Both the position numbers and the translations under genes were made by a program. This document shows positions 1 to 6,580 of a stretch of 9,586 nt of DNA, one piece after another. Below the pieces are notes generated by a model. It saw nothing but the letters and a program-made list of their open reading frames with translations. It was not told where the DNA came from and made no database searches. The stretch's first letter is position 1. Each line of letters begins with the position of its first letter. The stretch spans positions 1 to 9,586 of the forward strand of contig JAUQYA010000161.1 of assembly GCA_030837785.1 (NCBI GenBank). Reading direction: 5' to 3'. Source of the DNA: Albidovulum sp. (GTDB taxonomy: Bacteria; Pseudomonadota; Alphaproteobacteria; Rhodobacterales; Rhodobacteraceae).

Positions 1-1
1 C

Positions 2-49
2 GCGGCGGCCGGCGGCCGCCGCGCCCTCCTGGCCCGAGGTGATCCATGA
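2..49 (+). CDS. Possible C-terminal end of an upstream gene (partial)
   Basis: One plus-strand frame is open from the window edge to a TGA at 47-49. It would encode a tail ending in RALLARGDP. The TGA overlaps the ATG of the next gene (46-48) in the ATGA arrangement common in operons, which is the main reason to suspect a real coding end. Only about 15 residues are visible, so no family can be assigned. The same bases can fold into a GC hairpin (1-23), so the open frame may be chance. Confidence 0.3.
   Translation, partial: AAAGGRRALLARGDP
36..42 (+). promoter_or_regulatory. Ribosome binding site of the deacetylase gene
   Basis: GAGGTGA at 36-42 is a strong Shine-Dalgarno match. It lies 3 bases before the ATG at 46, with about 6 bases between the GAGG core and the start codon. 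This supports the ATG at 46 over other candidates. Confidence 0.65.
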
Positions 50-1146
50 CGACCGGCTTTGTCTTTCACGAATCCTACCTGTGGCACGATACCGGCAGTG
101 CCGGGCTGTTCCTGCCCTCGGTCGGCTACATCCAGCCCGACCGCCATATCGAAGGCCCCGAGGCCAAGCGCCGCATCAGGAACCTGATGGAGGTGAGCGG
201 CCTCATCGACCGGGTGACACCGATCCGGCCGCGCCTGGCAAGCCGCGACGAGGTGTTGCGCTTTCATACGCCGGCCTACGTGGACAGGCTGGAAGAGATG
301 AGCCGCGGTCCTGGCGGCGAGGCCGGGCCCGAGACCTATTTCACCCACGGCGGCTATGACATCGCGCGCCTGTCGGCCGGCGGCGTTCTTGCGGCGGCAG
401 AGGCGGTGGTCGACGGCAAGGTGCAGAATGCCTACGCGCTGGTCCGCCCGCCGGGGCACCATGCGGAGGCCGATACCGGCTTCGGCTTCTGCGTCCTGGC
501 CAATGCCGTCCTGGCCATCAGGCATGTGCAGGCGACGCGGGGTGTCGGGCGCGTGGCGGTGGTCGACTATGACGTGCATCACGGCAACGGCACCGAACAT
601 GCCTTCTATTCAGACCCGGTCGTGCTCACCATTTCGATCCACCAGGACAACTGCTTCCCGGCCGACTCCGGTTCGGTCGGGGATACCGGCGCGGGCGAGG
701 GCAGGGGCTACAACATCAACGTGCCGCTGCCGCCCGGCTGCGGGCATGGCGCCTACATGGCGGTGATGGAGCGGGTGGTCGCGCCGCGCCTGACGGAGTT
801 CAGGCCCGACCTGATCGTCGTTCCCTCGGGCTTTGACGCCGGTGCCTTCGATCCGATGGGCCGCATGCTGCTGTCGAGCCGCACCTACGTCGAGATGACG
901 AAGGTGCTGAAACGGCTTGCCTCCGATCTGTGCGGGGGGCGGCTGCTTTTCATTCATGAAGGCGGATATTCGGCGGTCCATGCGCCGTTCTGCGCCCATG
1001 CGGTGATCGAGGAATTGTGCGACGCCCCGGAACGGATCGAAGACCCGTTCGAGGCGATCGTGGCCGGCATGGGCGGGCATCAGCTTTACCCGCATCAGGA
1101 CGCGGTGATCCGCCGGGCCGAGGAGCTTGCGGCGGAGCGGGCATGA
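46..1146 (+). CDS. Class II histone deacetylase / acetylpolyamine amidohydrolase family protein
   Basis: A 366-aa zinc-dependent deacetylase of the arginase/deacetylase fold, predicted cytoplasmic because no signal peptide is seen. All family landmarks are visible: the PPGHH motif with paired histidines 138-139; zinc ligands Asp176 and His178 in DVHHGNGT; the third zinc ligand Asp264 in PSGFDAG; and the catalytic tyrosine Tyr308 in HEGGY. Length is normal for the bacterial family. Characterised bacterial relatives deacetylate acetylpolyamines or other small N-acetylated amines, not histones, so a small-molecule amidase is the likely role (inference). It stands first in a same-strand cluster with oxygenases and a second deacylase, which suggests it removes an acyl group from a catabolic intermediate. 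The start at 46 has a good ribosome binding site. The family call is firm; the substrate is unknown. Confidence 0.92.
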   Translation: MTTGFVFHESYLWHDTGSAGLFLPSVGYIQPDRHIEGPEAKRRIRNLMEVSGLIDRVTPIRPRLASRDEVLRFHTPAYVDRLEEMSRGPGGEAGPETYFTHGGYDIARLSAGGVLAAAEAVVDGKVQNAYALVRPPGHHAEADTGFGFCVLANAVLAIRHVQATRGVGRVAVVDYDVHHGNGTEHAFYSDPVVLTISIHQDNCFPADSGSVGDTGAGEGRGYNINVPLPPGCGHGAYMAVMERVVAPRLTEFRPDLIVVPSGFDAGAFDPMGRMLLSSRTYVEMTKVLKRLASDLCGGRLLFIHEGGYSAVHAPFCAHAVIEELCDAPERIEDPFEAIVAGMGGHQLYPHQDAVIRRAEELAAERA

Positions 1147-1278
1147 TCGCCGCGGCGGCCGGGTGACGCGGGGCCAGGCCTCGCCATCGGTTTTTCCTAG
1201 GCATTGCCCCGGAAACGCTTATTTCTCCGTCGCGCCGACTGTTGCTATCCATCCGGCAAGCAAGCGGGGGTCCGACCA
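1147..1278 (+). other. 132-base gap between deacetylase and flavin monooxygenase genes
   Basis: This gap opens GC-rich and includes a second copy (1151-1162) of the 12-base CGCGGCGGCCGG found at 1-12. It then passes into a less GC-rich stretch (about 1185-1230) with a T5 run at 1191-1195. The T-rich part could be a weak terminator tail or a promoter for the next gene, but no convincing hairpin before the Ts and no well-spaced -35/-10 pair was found. An open frame extends the next gene upstream to 1204, but its residues are not family-like. Confidence 0.3.
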
Positions 1279-2553
1279 ATGACAGTTGAGAAGATCGATA
1301 CGCTCGTCGTCGGCGCCGGCCAGGCCGGTCTGGCGATGAGCGAACACCTGAGCGATTGCGGCATCCGCCACCTGGTGCTCGAACGGCAGCGGATCGCCGA
1401 GCGCTGGCGGTCGGAACGGTGGGATTCGCTGGTCGCCAACGGCCCCGCCTGGCATGACCGCTTTCCCGGCCTGACCTTCGACGACATCGATCCGGATGCC
1501 TTTGCCACCAAGGAGCGGATCGCCGACTATTTCGCCGCCTATGCGAGGCACATCCAGGCGCCGGTCCGCTGCGGTGTCGAGGTGCGGCAGGTCGAGAAGA
1601 CCGTCGGCCGGCCCGGCTTCACCGTCACGACATCAGAGGGTGTGATCGAGGCGCTCAACGTGGTGGCGGCGACCGGGCCGTTCCAGCGCCCGGTGATCCC
1701 GCCGCTGGTGCCCGAGGACGCGGGCGTGGTGCAGCTTCACTCCAACGCCTACCGCAATCCCGGCCAGCTGCCCGAAGGCGGGGTCCTGGTGGTCGGGGCG
1801 GGGTCGTCGGGGGTGCAGATCGCCGAGGAACTGGCCCGGGCCGGTCGGCGGGTCTATCTTTCGGCCGGTCCGCACGACCGCCCGCCGCGCCGCTATCGCG
1901 GACGCGACTTCGTCTGGTGGCTGGGCGTGCTCGGCATATGGGACCACGCGGCGCCGCGGCAGGGCGCCGAACATGTCACGATCGCGGTCAGCGGCGCGCG
2001 CGGGGGCGAGACGGTCGACTTCCGGCACCTGGCGGCGCAGGGGATCACGCTCGTCGGCATGACCAGGTCGTTCAGCGGCGGTGTCATGCAGTTCGCCCCC
2101 GACCTGGCCGAGAACATCGCGCTCGGGGATCGGAACTATCTTTCGCTGCTGGATGCCGCGGACGCCTATGTCGCCCGCAACGGTCTCGACCTGCCGGAAG
2201 AGCCCGCGGCGCGGCACTTCGGTCCCGAGCCGGACTGCGTGACCCATCCGATCGGCGAACTGGACCTCGCTGCGGCGGGCATCACCACGATCCTGTGGGC
2301 GACGGGCTTCGCGGTCGATTTCGGCTGGCTGAAGGCCGACGTCCTCGACGACCGCGGCCGGCCGATGCACCAGCGCGGCGTGTCGACCGAGCCGGGCATC
2401 TATTTCGTCGGGCTGCCGTGGCTCTCGCGGCGGGGATCGTCCTTCATCTGGGGCGTCTGGCATGACGCCAAGTTTGTGGCCGACCACATCGCCACGCGCC
2501 GCCGGTATCTGGCCTACGAGGCATCGCCTGAGCACGAGACCGAGGATGCGTAG
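1279..2553 (+). CDS. NAD(P)/FAD-dependent flavin monooxygenase (CzcO/FMO-like)
   Basis: A 424-aa oxidoreductase of the flavin-containing monooxygenase superfamily, which uses NAD(P)H and FAD to oxygenate small substrates, often at N or S atoms or by Baeyer-Villiger chemistry. Two dinucleotide-binding folds are visible: an N-terminal GAGQAG (12-17) for FAD and a second GAGSSG (173-178) for NAD(P)H. They are followed by the late ATGF motif (341-344) typical of the superfamily. Tryptophans and ERWRSERWDSL at 41-51 match the usual region after the FAD fold. The ATG at 1279 is chosen over an upstream ATG at 1204 because the family's N-terminal strand (IDTLVVGAG) begins right after it. A G-rich tract at 1263-1270 could serve as the ribosome binding site. 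It lacks any ferredoxin or 2Fe-2S domain, so it is not an obvious reductase for the neighbouring Rieske protein. The substrate is unknown. Confidence 0.87.
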   Translation: MTVEKIDTLVVGAGQAGLAMSEHLSDCGIRHLVLERQRIAERWRSERWDSLVANGPAWHDRFPGLTFDDIDPDAFATKERIADYFAAYARHIQAPVRCGVEVRQVEKTVGRPGFTVTTSEGVIEALNVVAATGPFQRPVIPPLVPEDAGVVQLHSNAYRNPGQLPEGGVLVVGAGSSGVQIAEELARAGRRVYLSAGPHDRPPRRYRGRDFVWWLGVLGIWDHAAPRQGAEHVTIAVSGARGGETVDFRHLAAQGITLVGMTRSFSGGVMQFAPDLAENIALGDRNYLSLLDAADAYVARNGLDLPEEPAARHFGPEPDCVTHPIGELDLAAAGITTILWATGFAVDFGWLKADVLDDRGRPMHQRGVSTEPGIYFVGLPWLSRRGSSFIWGVWHDAKFVADHIATRRRYLAYEASPEHETEDA

Positions 2554-2593
2554 CGACCGGCGATCCGGTAGGATGAACTGCCGCGGCGCAGTG

Positions 2594-2612
2594 TCGGGCG
2601 TCGACCGCCCGA
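2594..2612 (+). other. 7-bp inverted repeat between flavin monooxygenase and Rieske genes
   Basis: TCGGGCG (2594-2600) and CGCCCGA (2606-2612) are perfect inverted repeats around a 5-base loop, within the 125-base gap 2554-2678. No T run follows, so it is not a standard intrinsic terminator. It might be an operator, an attenuating hairpin or chance in GC-rich DNA. The rest of the gap shows no gene. Confidence 0.25.
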
Positions 2613-2659
2613 TGCCCCCGCCGCAGGTCATCGCCCGGCGAACAGCCCCGAGGCATGCC

Positions 2660-2670
2660 AGGAAAGGAGA
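2660..2670 (+). promoter_or_regulatory. Ribosome binding site of the Rieske oxygenase gene
   Basis: AGGAAAGGAGA contains AAGGAG at 2664-2669, 9 bases before the ATG at 2679. This decides the start: an upstream in-frame ATG at 2655 would place the site inside the coding region. Confidence 0.75.
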
Positions 2671-2678
2671 CCGCCATC

Positions 2679-3836
2679 ATGGCGAAAGATGATGCCGACC
2701 CCGTCGAGTTGCTGCGCGCCAACGCCGGCGTGCCGTTCACCAAGGCCCGGGCGATGCCGCCCGAGGTCTATACCTCGCCGCGGTTCCTGGCCGAGGAACT
2801 GGAGCATGTCTTCTCGAGGGAATGGTTCTGTGTCGGCCGCGCGACCGCACTCTCCGCACCCGGTGACTACCTGACCTGCGACCTTGCGGGCCAGCCGATC
2901 ATCGTCCTGCGCGACCGGGAGGGCGCCCTGCGCGCGATGTCGAACGTCTGCCTGCACCGGATGTCGACACTCCTGCACGGGCGCGGCAACACCCGTGCCA
3001 TCGTCTGTCCCTATCACGCCTGGACCTACAATCTCGACGGCAGCCTGCGCGGCGCCCCGGCGATGACGCTGAACGAGGGCTTCTGCAAGTCCGATTACCG
3101 GCTGCCGCAGGTCCGCTGCGAGGAATGGCTTGGCTGGGTCTTCGTCACACTCGATCCCGACGCGCAGCCGGTGAGCGAGCGCCTGGCCGAGGTCGAGGGG
3201 CTGATCGCGGGCTATGACATGACGGGCTACCACGAGTCGTTCTTCGAGACCCATGTCTGGGACACCAACTGGAAGGTGCTGGCCGAGAACTTCATGGAAA
3301 GCTACCACCTGCCAGTCTGCCATGCCGGCACGATCGGCGGGATGAGCCGGCTTGACGAGATGGTCTGCCCCGAGGGCCGCGCCGCCTTCAACTATCACAC
3401 CATCCTCAAGGACGGCTCGCTGTCGATCGCCCAGGCGCATCCGGACAACACCCGCCTCGAAGGCGATGCGCGGCGCACGACCTTTCTGCTGGCGATCTAT
3501 CCCTCGCTGCTGATCACGCTGACGCCGGGCTATTTCTGGTATCTGGCGCTGCATCCGCATGGCGTCGGCCAGGTCCGGATCGGCTTTGGCGGCGGCATGG
3601 CGCGCGACTATGCCGAGGAACCCGAGGCGCAGCGCCATTTCGAACAGCTGAAGGCGCTGCTCGACGCCGTCAACGTCGAGGACCGCGGCTGCACCGAAAA
3701 GGTCTATCGGGGCCTGTGCTCCGGCTTCGCCAGGCCGGGCCACCTGTCGCATCTGGAACGTCCGAACTTCGATTTTGCCCGCTACCTGATGGATCGGATC
3801 GAGCCGGCGGGCCGCCACAAGGAAGCTGTCGAATGA
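2679..3836 (+). CDS. Rieske non-heme iron oxygenase, alpha subunit
   Basis: A 385-aa terminal oxygenase component of a Rieske-type mono- or dioxygenase. The N-terminal 2Fe-2S domain shows Cys91-X-His93 and Cys110-X2-His113. The C-terminal catalytic domain shows NWKVLAENFMESYH..., with mononuclear-iron ligands His210 and His215, and a probable carboxylate ligand Asp335 in VNVEDRG. The residue expected to bridge the two metal centres, usually Asp before the YH, is Glu207 here. From memory, that is the arrangement in quaternary-amine enzymes such as carnitine monooxygenase CntA. This places it nearer the amine N-dealkylating/hydroxylating group than classical naphthalene-type dioxygenases (inference). 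The length fits an alpha-only enzyme; no beta subunit gene follows. It overlaps the Rid gene by 4 bases. No reductase is in the window, so electrons must come from elsewhere. Substrate unknown. Confidence 0.92.
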   Translation: MAKDDADPVELLRANAGVPFTKARAMPPEVYTSPRFLAEELEHVFSREWFCVGRATALSAPGDYLTCDLAGQPIIVLRDREGALRAMSNVCLHRMSTLLHGRGNTRAIVCPYHAWTYNLDGSLRGAPAMTLNEGFCKSDYRLPQVRCEEWLGWVFVTLDPDAQPVSERLAEVEGLIAGYDMTGYHESFFETHVWDTNWKVLAENFMESYHLPVCHAGTIGGMSRLDEMVCPEGRAAFNYHTILKDGSLSIAQAHPDNTRLEGDARRTTFLLAIYPSLLITLTPGYFWYLALHPHGVGQVRIGFGGGMARDYAEEPEAQRHFEQLKALLDAVNVEDRGCTEKVYRGLCSGFARPGHLSHLERPNFDFARYLMDRIEPAGRHKEAVE

Positions 3837-4246
3837 TCCACAAGCGCCTGCGCCCGTTCAACACCAGGGACACCTATCCCGAGCAGAAGCTTGACAACGA
3901 CCTGAGCCAGGGAGTCGTGGCGCGCGGCGCCACGGTGTTCCTGCGCGGCCAGATCAGCCAGGATCTCGAGACCCGCGAGAGCCTGCATGTCGGCGACGCC
4001 GGCCTGCAGGCGCGCAAGGCGATGGAGAACATCGACATGCTGCTGCGCGAGGCCGGCAGCGAGATGGCGCATGTCTGCCGCGTCGTGATCTATCTGACCG
4101 ACATCCGCTATCGCGAGGCGGTCTACCGGGAGGTCGGGCGCTGGCTGAAGGGGGTCTTTCCCTGCTCGACCGGGCTGGTCGTGTCCGCCCTCGCCCGGCC
4201 CGAGTGGCTGGTCGAGATCGAAGTGACCGCCGTCATTCCCGACTGA
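3833..4246 (+). CDS. Rid (YjgF/YER057c/UK114) family protein, atypical active site
   Basis: A 137-aa small protein of the Rid family, which form trimers. The best known member, RidA, hydrolyses reactive enamines and imines. The family core is clear: GATVFLRGQ (32-40), the NIDMLLREAGSEMAHVCRVVIYLTD stretch (66-90, key residues N66, G75, D90), and the terminal LVEIEVTAV. The conserved arginine of RidA, which binds the substrate carboxylate just before the LP...EIE region, is not seen. The corresponding residues are CSTGLVV (111-117). That pattern fits the Rid subfamilies that do not show classical imine deaminase activity. The ATG at 3833 overlaps the Rieske stop as ATGA, so translation is probably coupled. 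In this cluster it may process an unstable oxidised intermediate made by the oxygenases (inference). Confidence 0.9.
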   Translation: MIHKRLRPFNTRDTYPEQKLDNDLSQGVVARGATVFLRGQISQDLETRESLHVGDAGLQARKAMENIDMLLREAGSEMAHVCRVVIYLTDIRYREAVYREVGRWLKGVFPCSTGLVVSALARPEWLVEIEVTAVIPD

Positions 4247-4258
4247 GCGAGGATCGCG

Positions 4259-4936
4259 ATGACCTTCTCGATCTCCGCCCGCTGCGAAAGGACCGGGATG
4301 CTTGGCGTCGCGGTGGCGTCATCCTCGCCCTGCGTGGCGGCACGCTGCGCCCATGTCCGGGCCGGCGCGGGCGTGGTCTCGACCCAGAACATCACCGATC
4401 CGCGGCTTGGCCCGAGGGGGCTTGACCTGATGGCCGCGGGCCTGTCGGCGGACGCGGCGATGGAGCGGCTGAAGGCCGAGGCGCCGCATCTCGACTATCG
4501 CCAGATCGCGCTGGTGGACGGCCGGGGCGGGACTGCGCATTTCTCCGGCGCGCGGACGCTCGGCGTCCATCACGTCGCGGCAGGCGACGGCGTGGTGGCG
4601 GCGGGCAACCTGCTGTCGTCGAAGCAGGTGCCCGAGGCGATGGTGGCGGCCTTCGGGCGCGGCGCCGGCCTGCCGCTCGGCGACCGGCTGGTCGCCGCCA
4701 TGCAGGCGGCGCTGGACGCCGGCGGCGAGGCCGGCCCGGTGCATTCGGCCGGGATGCTGCTGGCGCGCGAGGTGCCCTGGCCGGTGGCCGATCTGCGCGT
4801 CGACTGGACCGAGGATTGCCCGGTGGCGGCGCTTGCCGCGCTGTGGCGGCGCTGGGCGCCGGAGATGGACGCCTATGTCACCCGCGCGCTCGACCCTTCG
4901 GGGGCCCCGAGCTACGGCGTGCCGGGCGATCTCTGA
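4259..4936 (+). CDS. DUF1028 family protein
   Basis: A 225-aa protein matching the DUF1028 family. The N-terminal MTFSISARCERTGMLGVAVA is followed by the RAGAGVVSTQNITDPRLG segment (34-51). Later marks are GLDLMAAGLSA, RQIALVD and AGNLLSSKQVPEAM. The terminal part has HSAGMLL and LRVDWTEDCPVAAL. Pfam, as I recall, relates this family to the Ntn-hydrolase fold, which would make it an amidohydrolase, but no activity is established to my knowledge. No signal peptide is visible. It starts 12 bases after the Rid stop, with GAGCGAGGA at 4245-4253 as the ribosome binding site, and ends 3 bases before the next gene, so it belongs to the same transcript. DUF1028 genes lying beside Rid and M20 genes suggest a shared role in amine or amide catabolism (inference). 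Confidence 0.88.
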   Translation: MTFSISARCERTGMLGVAVASSSPCVAARCAHVRAGAGVVSTQNITDPRLGPRGLDLMAAGLSADAAMERLKAEAPHLDYRQIALVDGRGGTAHFSGARTLGVHHVAAGDGVVAAGNLLSSKQVPEAMVAAFGRGAGLPLGDRLVAAMQAALDAGGEAGPVHSAGMLLAREVPWPVADLRVDWTEDCPVAALAALWRRWAPEMDAYVTRALDPSGAPSYGVPGDL

Positions 4937-4939
4937 GCG

Positions 4940-6112
4940 GTGTCGGCGCCCGGCATGAACACGCTCGAAATCCTCGACCGTCTCGTCGCCTTCCCGACGG
5001 TCAGCCGCAGGTCGAACCGCGACTTGATCGGCTTCGTCACCGGCCTCATGGACGCGGCGGGCATCGGCTGGGAACTGGTGGCAAGCCCGGACGGCGGCCG
5101 CGCCAACCTGTTCGCAACCGTCGGCCCCGGTGATCGCGGCGGCGTCGTGCTGTCGGGCCACACCGATGTGGTGCCGGCCGAGGGCCCGGGCTGGACCAGC
5201 GATCCGTTCCGGCTGCGCGAGGCCGGCGGCCGCTATTACGGGCGCGGCACCGCCGACATGAAGGGTTTCGTCGCCGCCGCCATCGCCGCCGCCCTGCGCG
5301 CCACCCGCCGTCCGCTTGTCACGCCGTTGCATCTCGCGCTTTCCTATGACGAGGAGATCGGCTGCATCGGCGTGCGCGGCCTGATCGAGCGTCTGGCGGG
5401 GCGGGGGCCCCGGCCGGCGTTCTGCATCGTGGGCGAGCCGACCGGCATGGCGATCGCCACCGGGCACAAGGGCAAGACCGCGCTCAGGGCGGTCTGCACC
5501 GGCCATGCCTGCCATTCGGCGCTGGCGCCCGAGGGGCTGAACGCGCTGCATCTGGGCGCGGATTTCCTTGCCTGCCTGCGCCGCCGGCAGCAGCACCTGG
5601 CCGAACAGGGCGCGCGGGACGAAGGCTACGACGTGCCCTGCACGACGCTCCATTGCGGCAGGATGAGCGGGGGAGAGGCGCTCAACATCGTGCCCGACCG
5701 CTGCGAGATCGACTTCGAGATCCGCAACATCGCCGCCGACGATCCCGCCGGCATCATCGCCGGGCTGCGGGCCGATGCCGAGGCCATCGTCGCGCCGCAC
5801 CGCGGCCGGTTCCCGGCCGCCGCCATCGCCATCACCGAGGAGAACGCCTATCCCGGGCTCGACACGCCGGCCGATGCCGGGATCGTCACGCTTTTGCGCG
5901 AGATCACCGGCGATGCGTCGCCGCCGGTGAAGGTGGCCTTCGGCACCGAGGGCGGGCTTTACCACGACCGGCTGGGCATCCCGACCGCGATCTGCGGCCC
6001 CGGCCACATGGCCCAGGGACACAGGCCCGACGAGTTCGTTGCGGCGGCGCAACTGGCGGCTTGCGATGCGATGCTCGACCGCCTGCTTGCGCGGCTTTGC
6101 CGCGGTTGCTGA
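4940..6112 (+). CDS. ArgE/DapE-like M20 family metallo-deacylase (acetylornithine deacetylase-like)
   Basis: A 390-aa two-zinc hydrolase of the M20 family, removing acyl groups from N-acyl amino acids or related amides. The full set of metal and catalytic residues is present (numbered from the GTG at 4940): His74 and Asp76 in SGHTDVV; Asp106 in GRGTADMKG; Glu138-Glu139 in YDEEIG; Glu166 in GEPT; and His361 in the C-terminal GPGHMAQGHRPDEF. The dimerisation domain lies between roughly 175 and 290. Two starts are possible: GTG at 4940, 3 bases after the DUF1028 stop, or ATG at 4955, giving 385 aa. Neither has a strong ribosome binding site; the ATG gives the more usual family N-terminus. Sequence is closest to acetylornithine deacetylase, but no arginine genes are nearby. 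A catabolic deacylase role is more likely than arginine synthesis, so no symbol is given. Confidence 0.9.
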   Translation: MSAPGMNTLEILDRLVAFPTVSRRSNRDLIGFVTGLMDAAGIGWELVASPDGGRANLFATVGPGDRGGVVLSGHTDVVPAEGPGWTSDPFRLREAGGRYYGRGTADMKGFVAAAIAAALRATRRPLVTPLHLALSYDEEIGCIGVRGLIERLAGRGPRPAFCIVGEPTGMAIATGHKGKTALRAVCTGHACHSALAPEGLNALHLGADFLACLRRRQQHLAEQGARDEGYDVPCTTLHCGRMSGGEALNIVPDRCEIDFEIRNIAADDPAGIIAGLRADAEAIVAPHRGRFPAAAIAITEENAYPGLDTPADAGIVTLLREITGDASPPVKVAFGTEGGLYHDRLGIPTAICGPGHMAQGHRPDEFVAAAQLAACDAMLDRLLARLCRGC

Positions 6113-6242
6113 CTTCGGTCGGGAGGCTGATTCGGAAAGGCTGAGGCTGAGCCCCGGAAATGCCTGCTTTGCGGCCCAGCCGGCGACGGCAATACTGCTC
6201 TCGGCCACGGTGACGCCGGCCACGATGACGAAGGAGCCCGGG
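6113..6242 (+). other. 130-base gap after the M20 deacylase gene
   Basis: This gap separates the catabolic cluster from the small cysteine protein gene. No hairpin with a T run and no recognisable promoter could be picked out. The open frame running through it in phase with the next gene overlaps the M20 gene and is not family-like, so it is not used as coding. Confidence 0.3.
6231..6236 (+). promoter_or_regulatory. Ribosome binding site of the small cysteine protein gene
   Basis: AAGGAG, 6 bases before the ATG at 6243. It fixes the start at 6243 and rejects a longer reading frame that begins inside the preceding M20 gene. Confidence 0.7.
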
Positions 6243-6512
6243 ATGACCACATACGACGATCGCCTCGCCCGCGCGCTGCGCCAGATCGCCGTCGGGCCGC
6301 GCATGGCACGGATGGCCGCGCTGTTCGATACCGGTGACGCGATGCCGCTGATCGAAGGCTGGCGCAGTGACGAGATGGACGCGCGCTGCACGGACTGCCG
6401 GCACAGGGCGGCTTGCGACGCGCTTCTGGCCGATCGCAATGCGCATCCGGACGATGCCGGCTTCTGCCCCAATCATGGCCATTTCCGCGAGATCGCGGCA
6501 CGGGGGCACTGA
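6243..6512 (+). CDS. Small four-cysteine protein, DUF6455-like
   Basis: An 89-aa protein with a helical N-terminal half (GPRMARMAALFDTGDAMPLI) and a C-terminal cysteine cluster: Cys49, Cys52, Cys58 and Cys75 (C-X2-C-X5-C-X16-C). The spacing and the surrounding C-T-D-C-R-H ... A-C-D-A-L-L ... F-C-P-N pattern match the DUF6455 proteins common in Rhodobacterales, as I recall them. Function is not known. The four cysteines could bind zinc or an iron-sulfur cluster. Start chosen by the AAGGAG site and the loss of family character upstream. It lies between the catabolic cluster and the LysR gene, 68 bases before the latter. Whether it serves the cluster is unclear. Confidence 0.75.
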   Translation: MTTYDDRLARALRQIAVGPRMARMAALFDTGDAMPLIEGWRSDEMDARCTDCRHRAACDALLADRNAHPDDAGFCPNHGHFREIAARGH

Positions 6513-6580
6513 CCCGGCCGGCGCTGGCACATCCTGCCGGCCTGGGATAAGAGACGAGGCGGACGTCAGCCAGGCCAGAC

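Noticed and set aside
1204..1278. A longer N-terminus for the flavin monooxygenase
   Set aside because: The 25 extra residues are Arg/Cys-rich and not family-like; the FAD-binding strand begins right after the ATG at 1279.
1633..2631. A 332-codon minus-strand open frame
   Set aside because: It lies opposite the flavin monooxygenase gene and shows no domain of its own.
2628..3818. A 396-codon minus-strand open frame
   Set aside because: It is the mirror of the Rieske gene, which has all metal-binding residues and a strong ribosome binding site.
4940..6112. Naming the M20 gene argE
   Set aside because: Motifs fit acetylornithine deacetylase, but M20 substrate specificity cannot be read from them, and the neighbours are catabolic, not arginine biosynthetic.
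4319..6472. A 717-codon open frame on the minus strand
   Set aside because: It lies opposite the DUF1028, M20 and DUF6455-like genes, which have clear family motifs. The translation is rich in Arg, Ala, Gly and His with no recognisable domain, as expected for an antisense shadow in GC-rich DNA.
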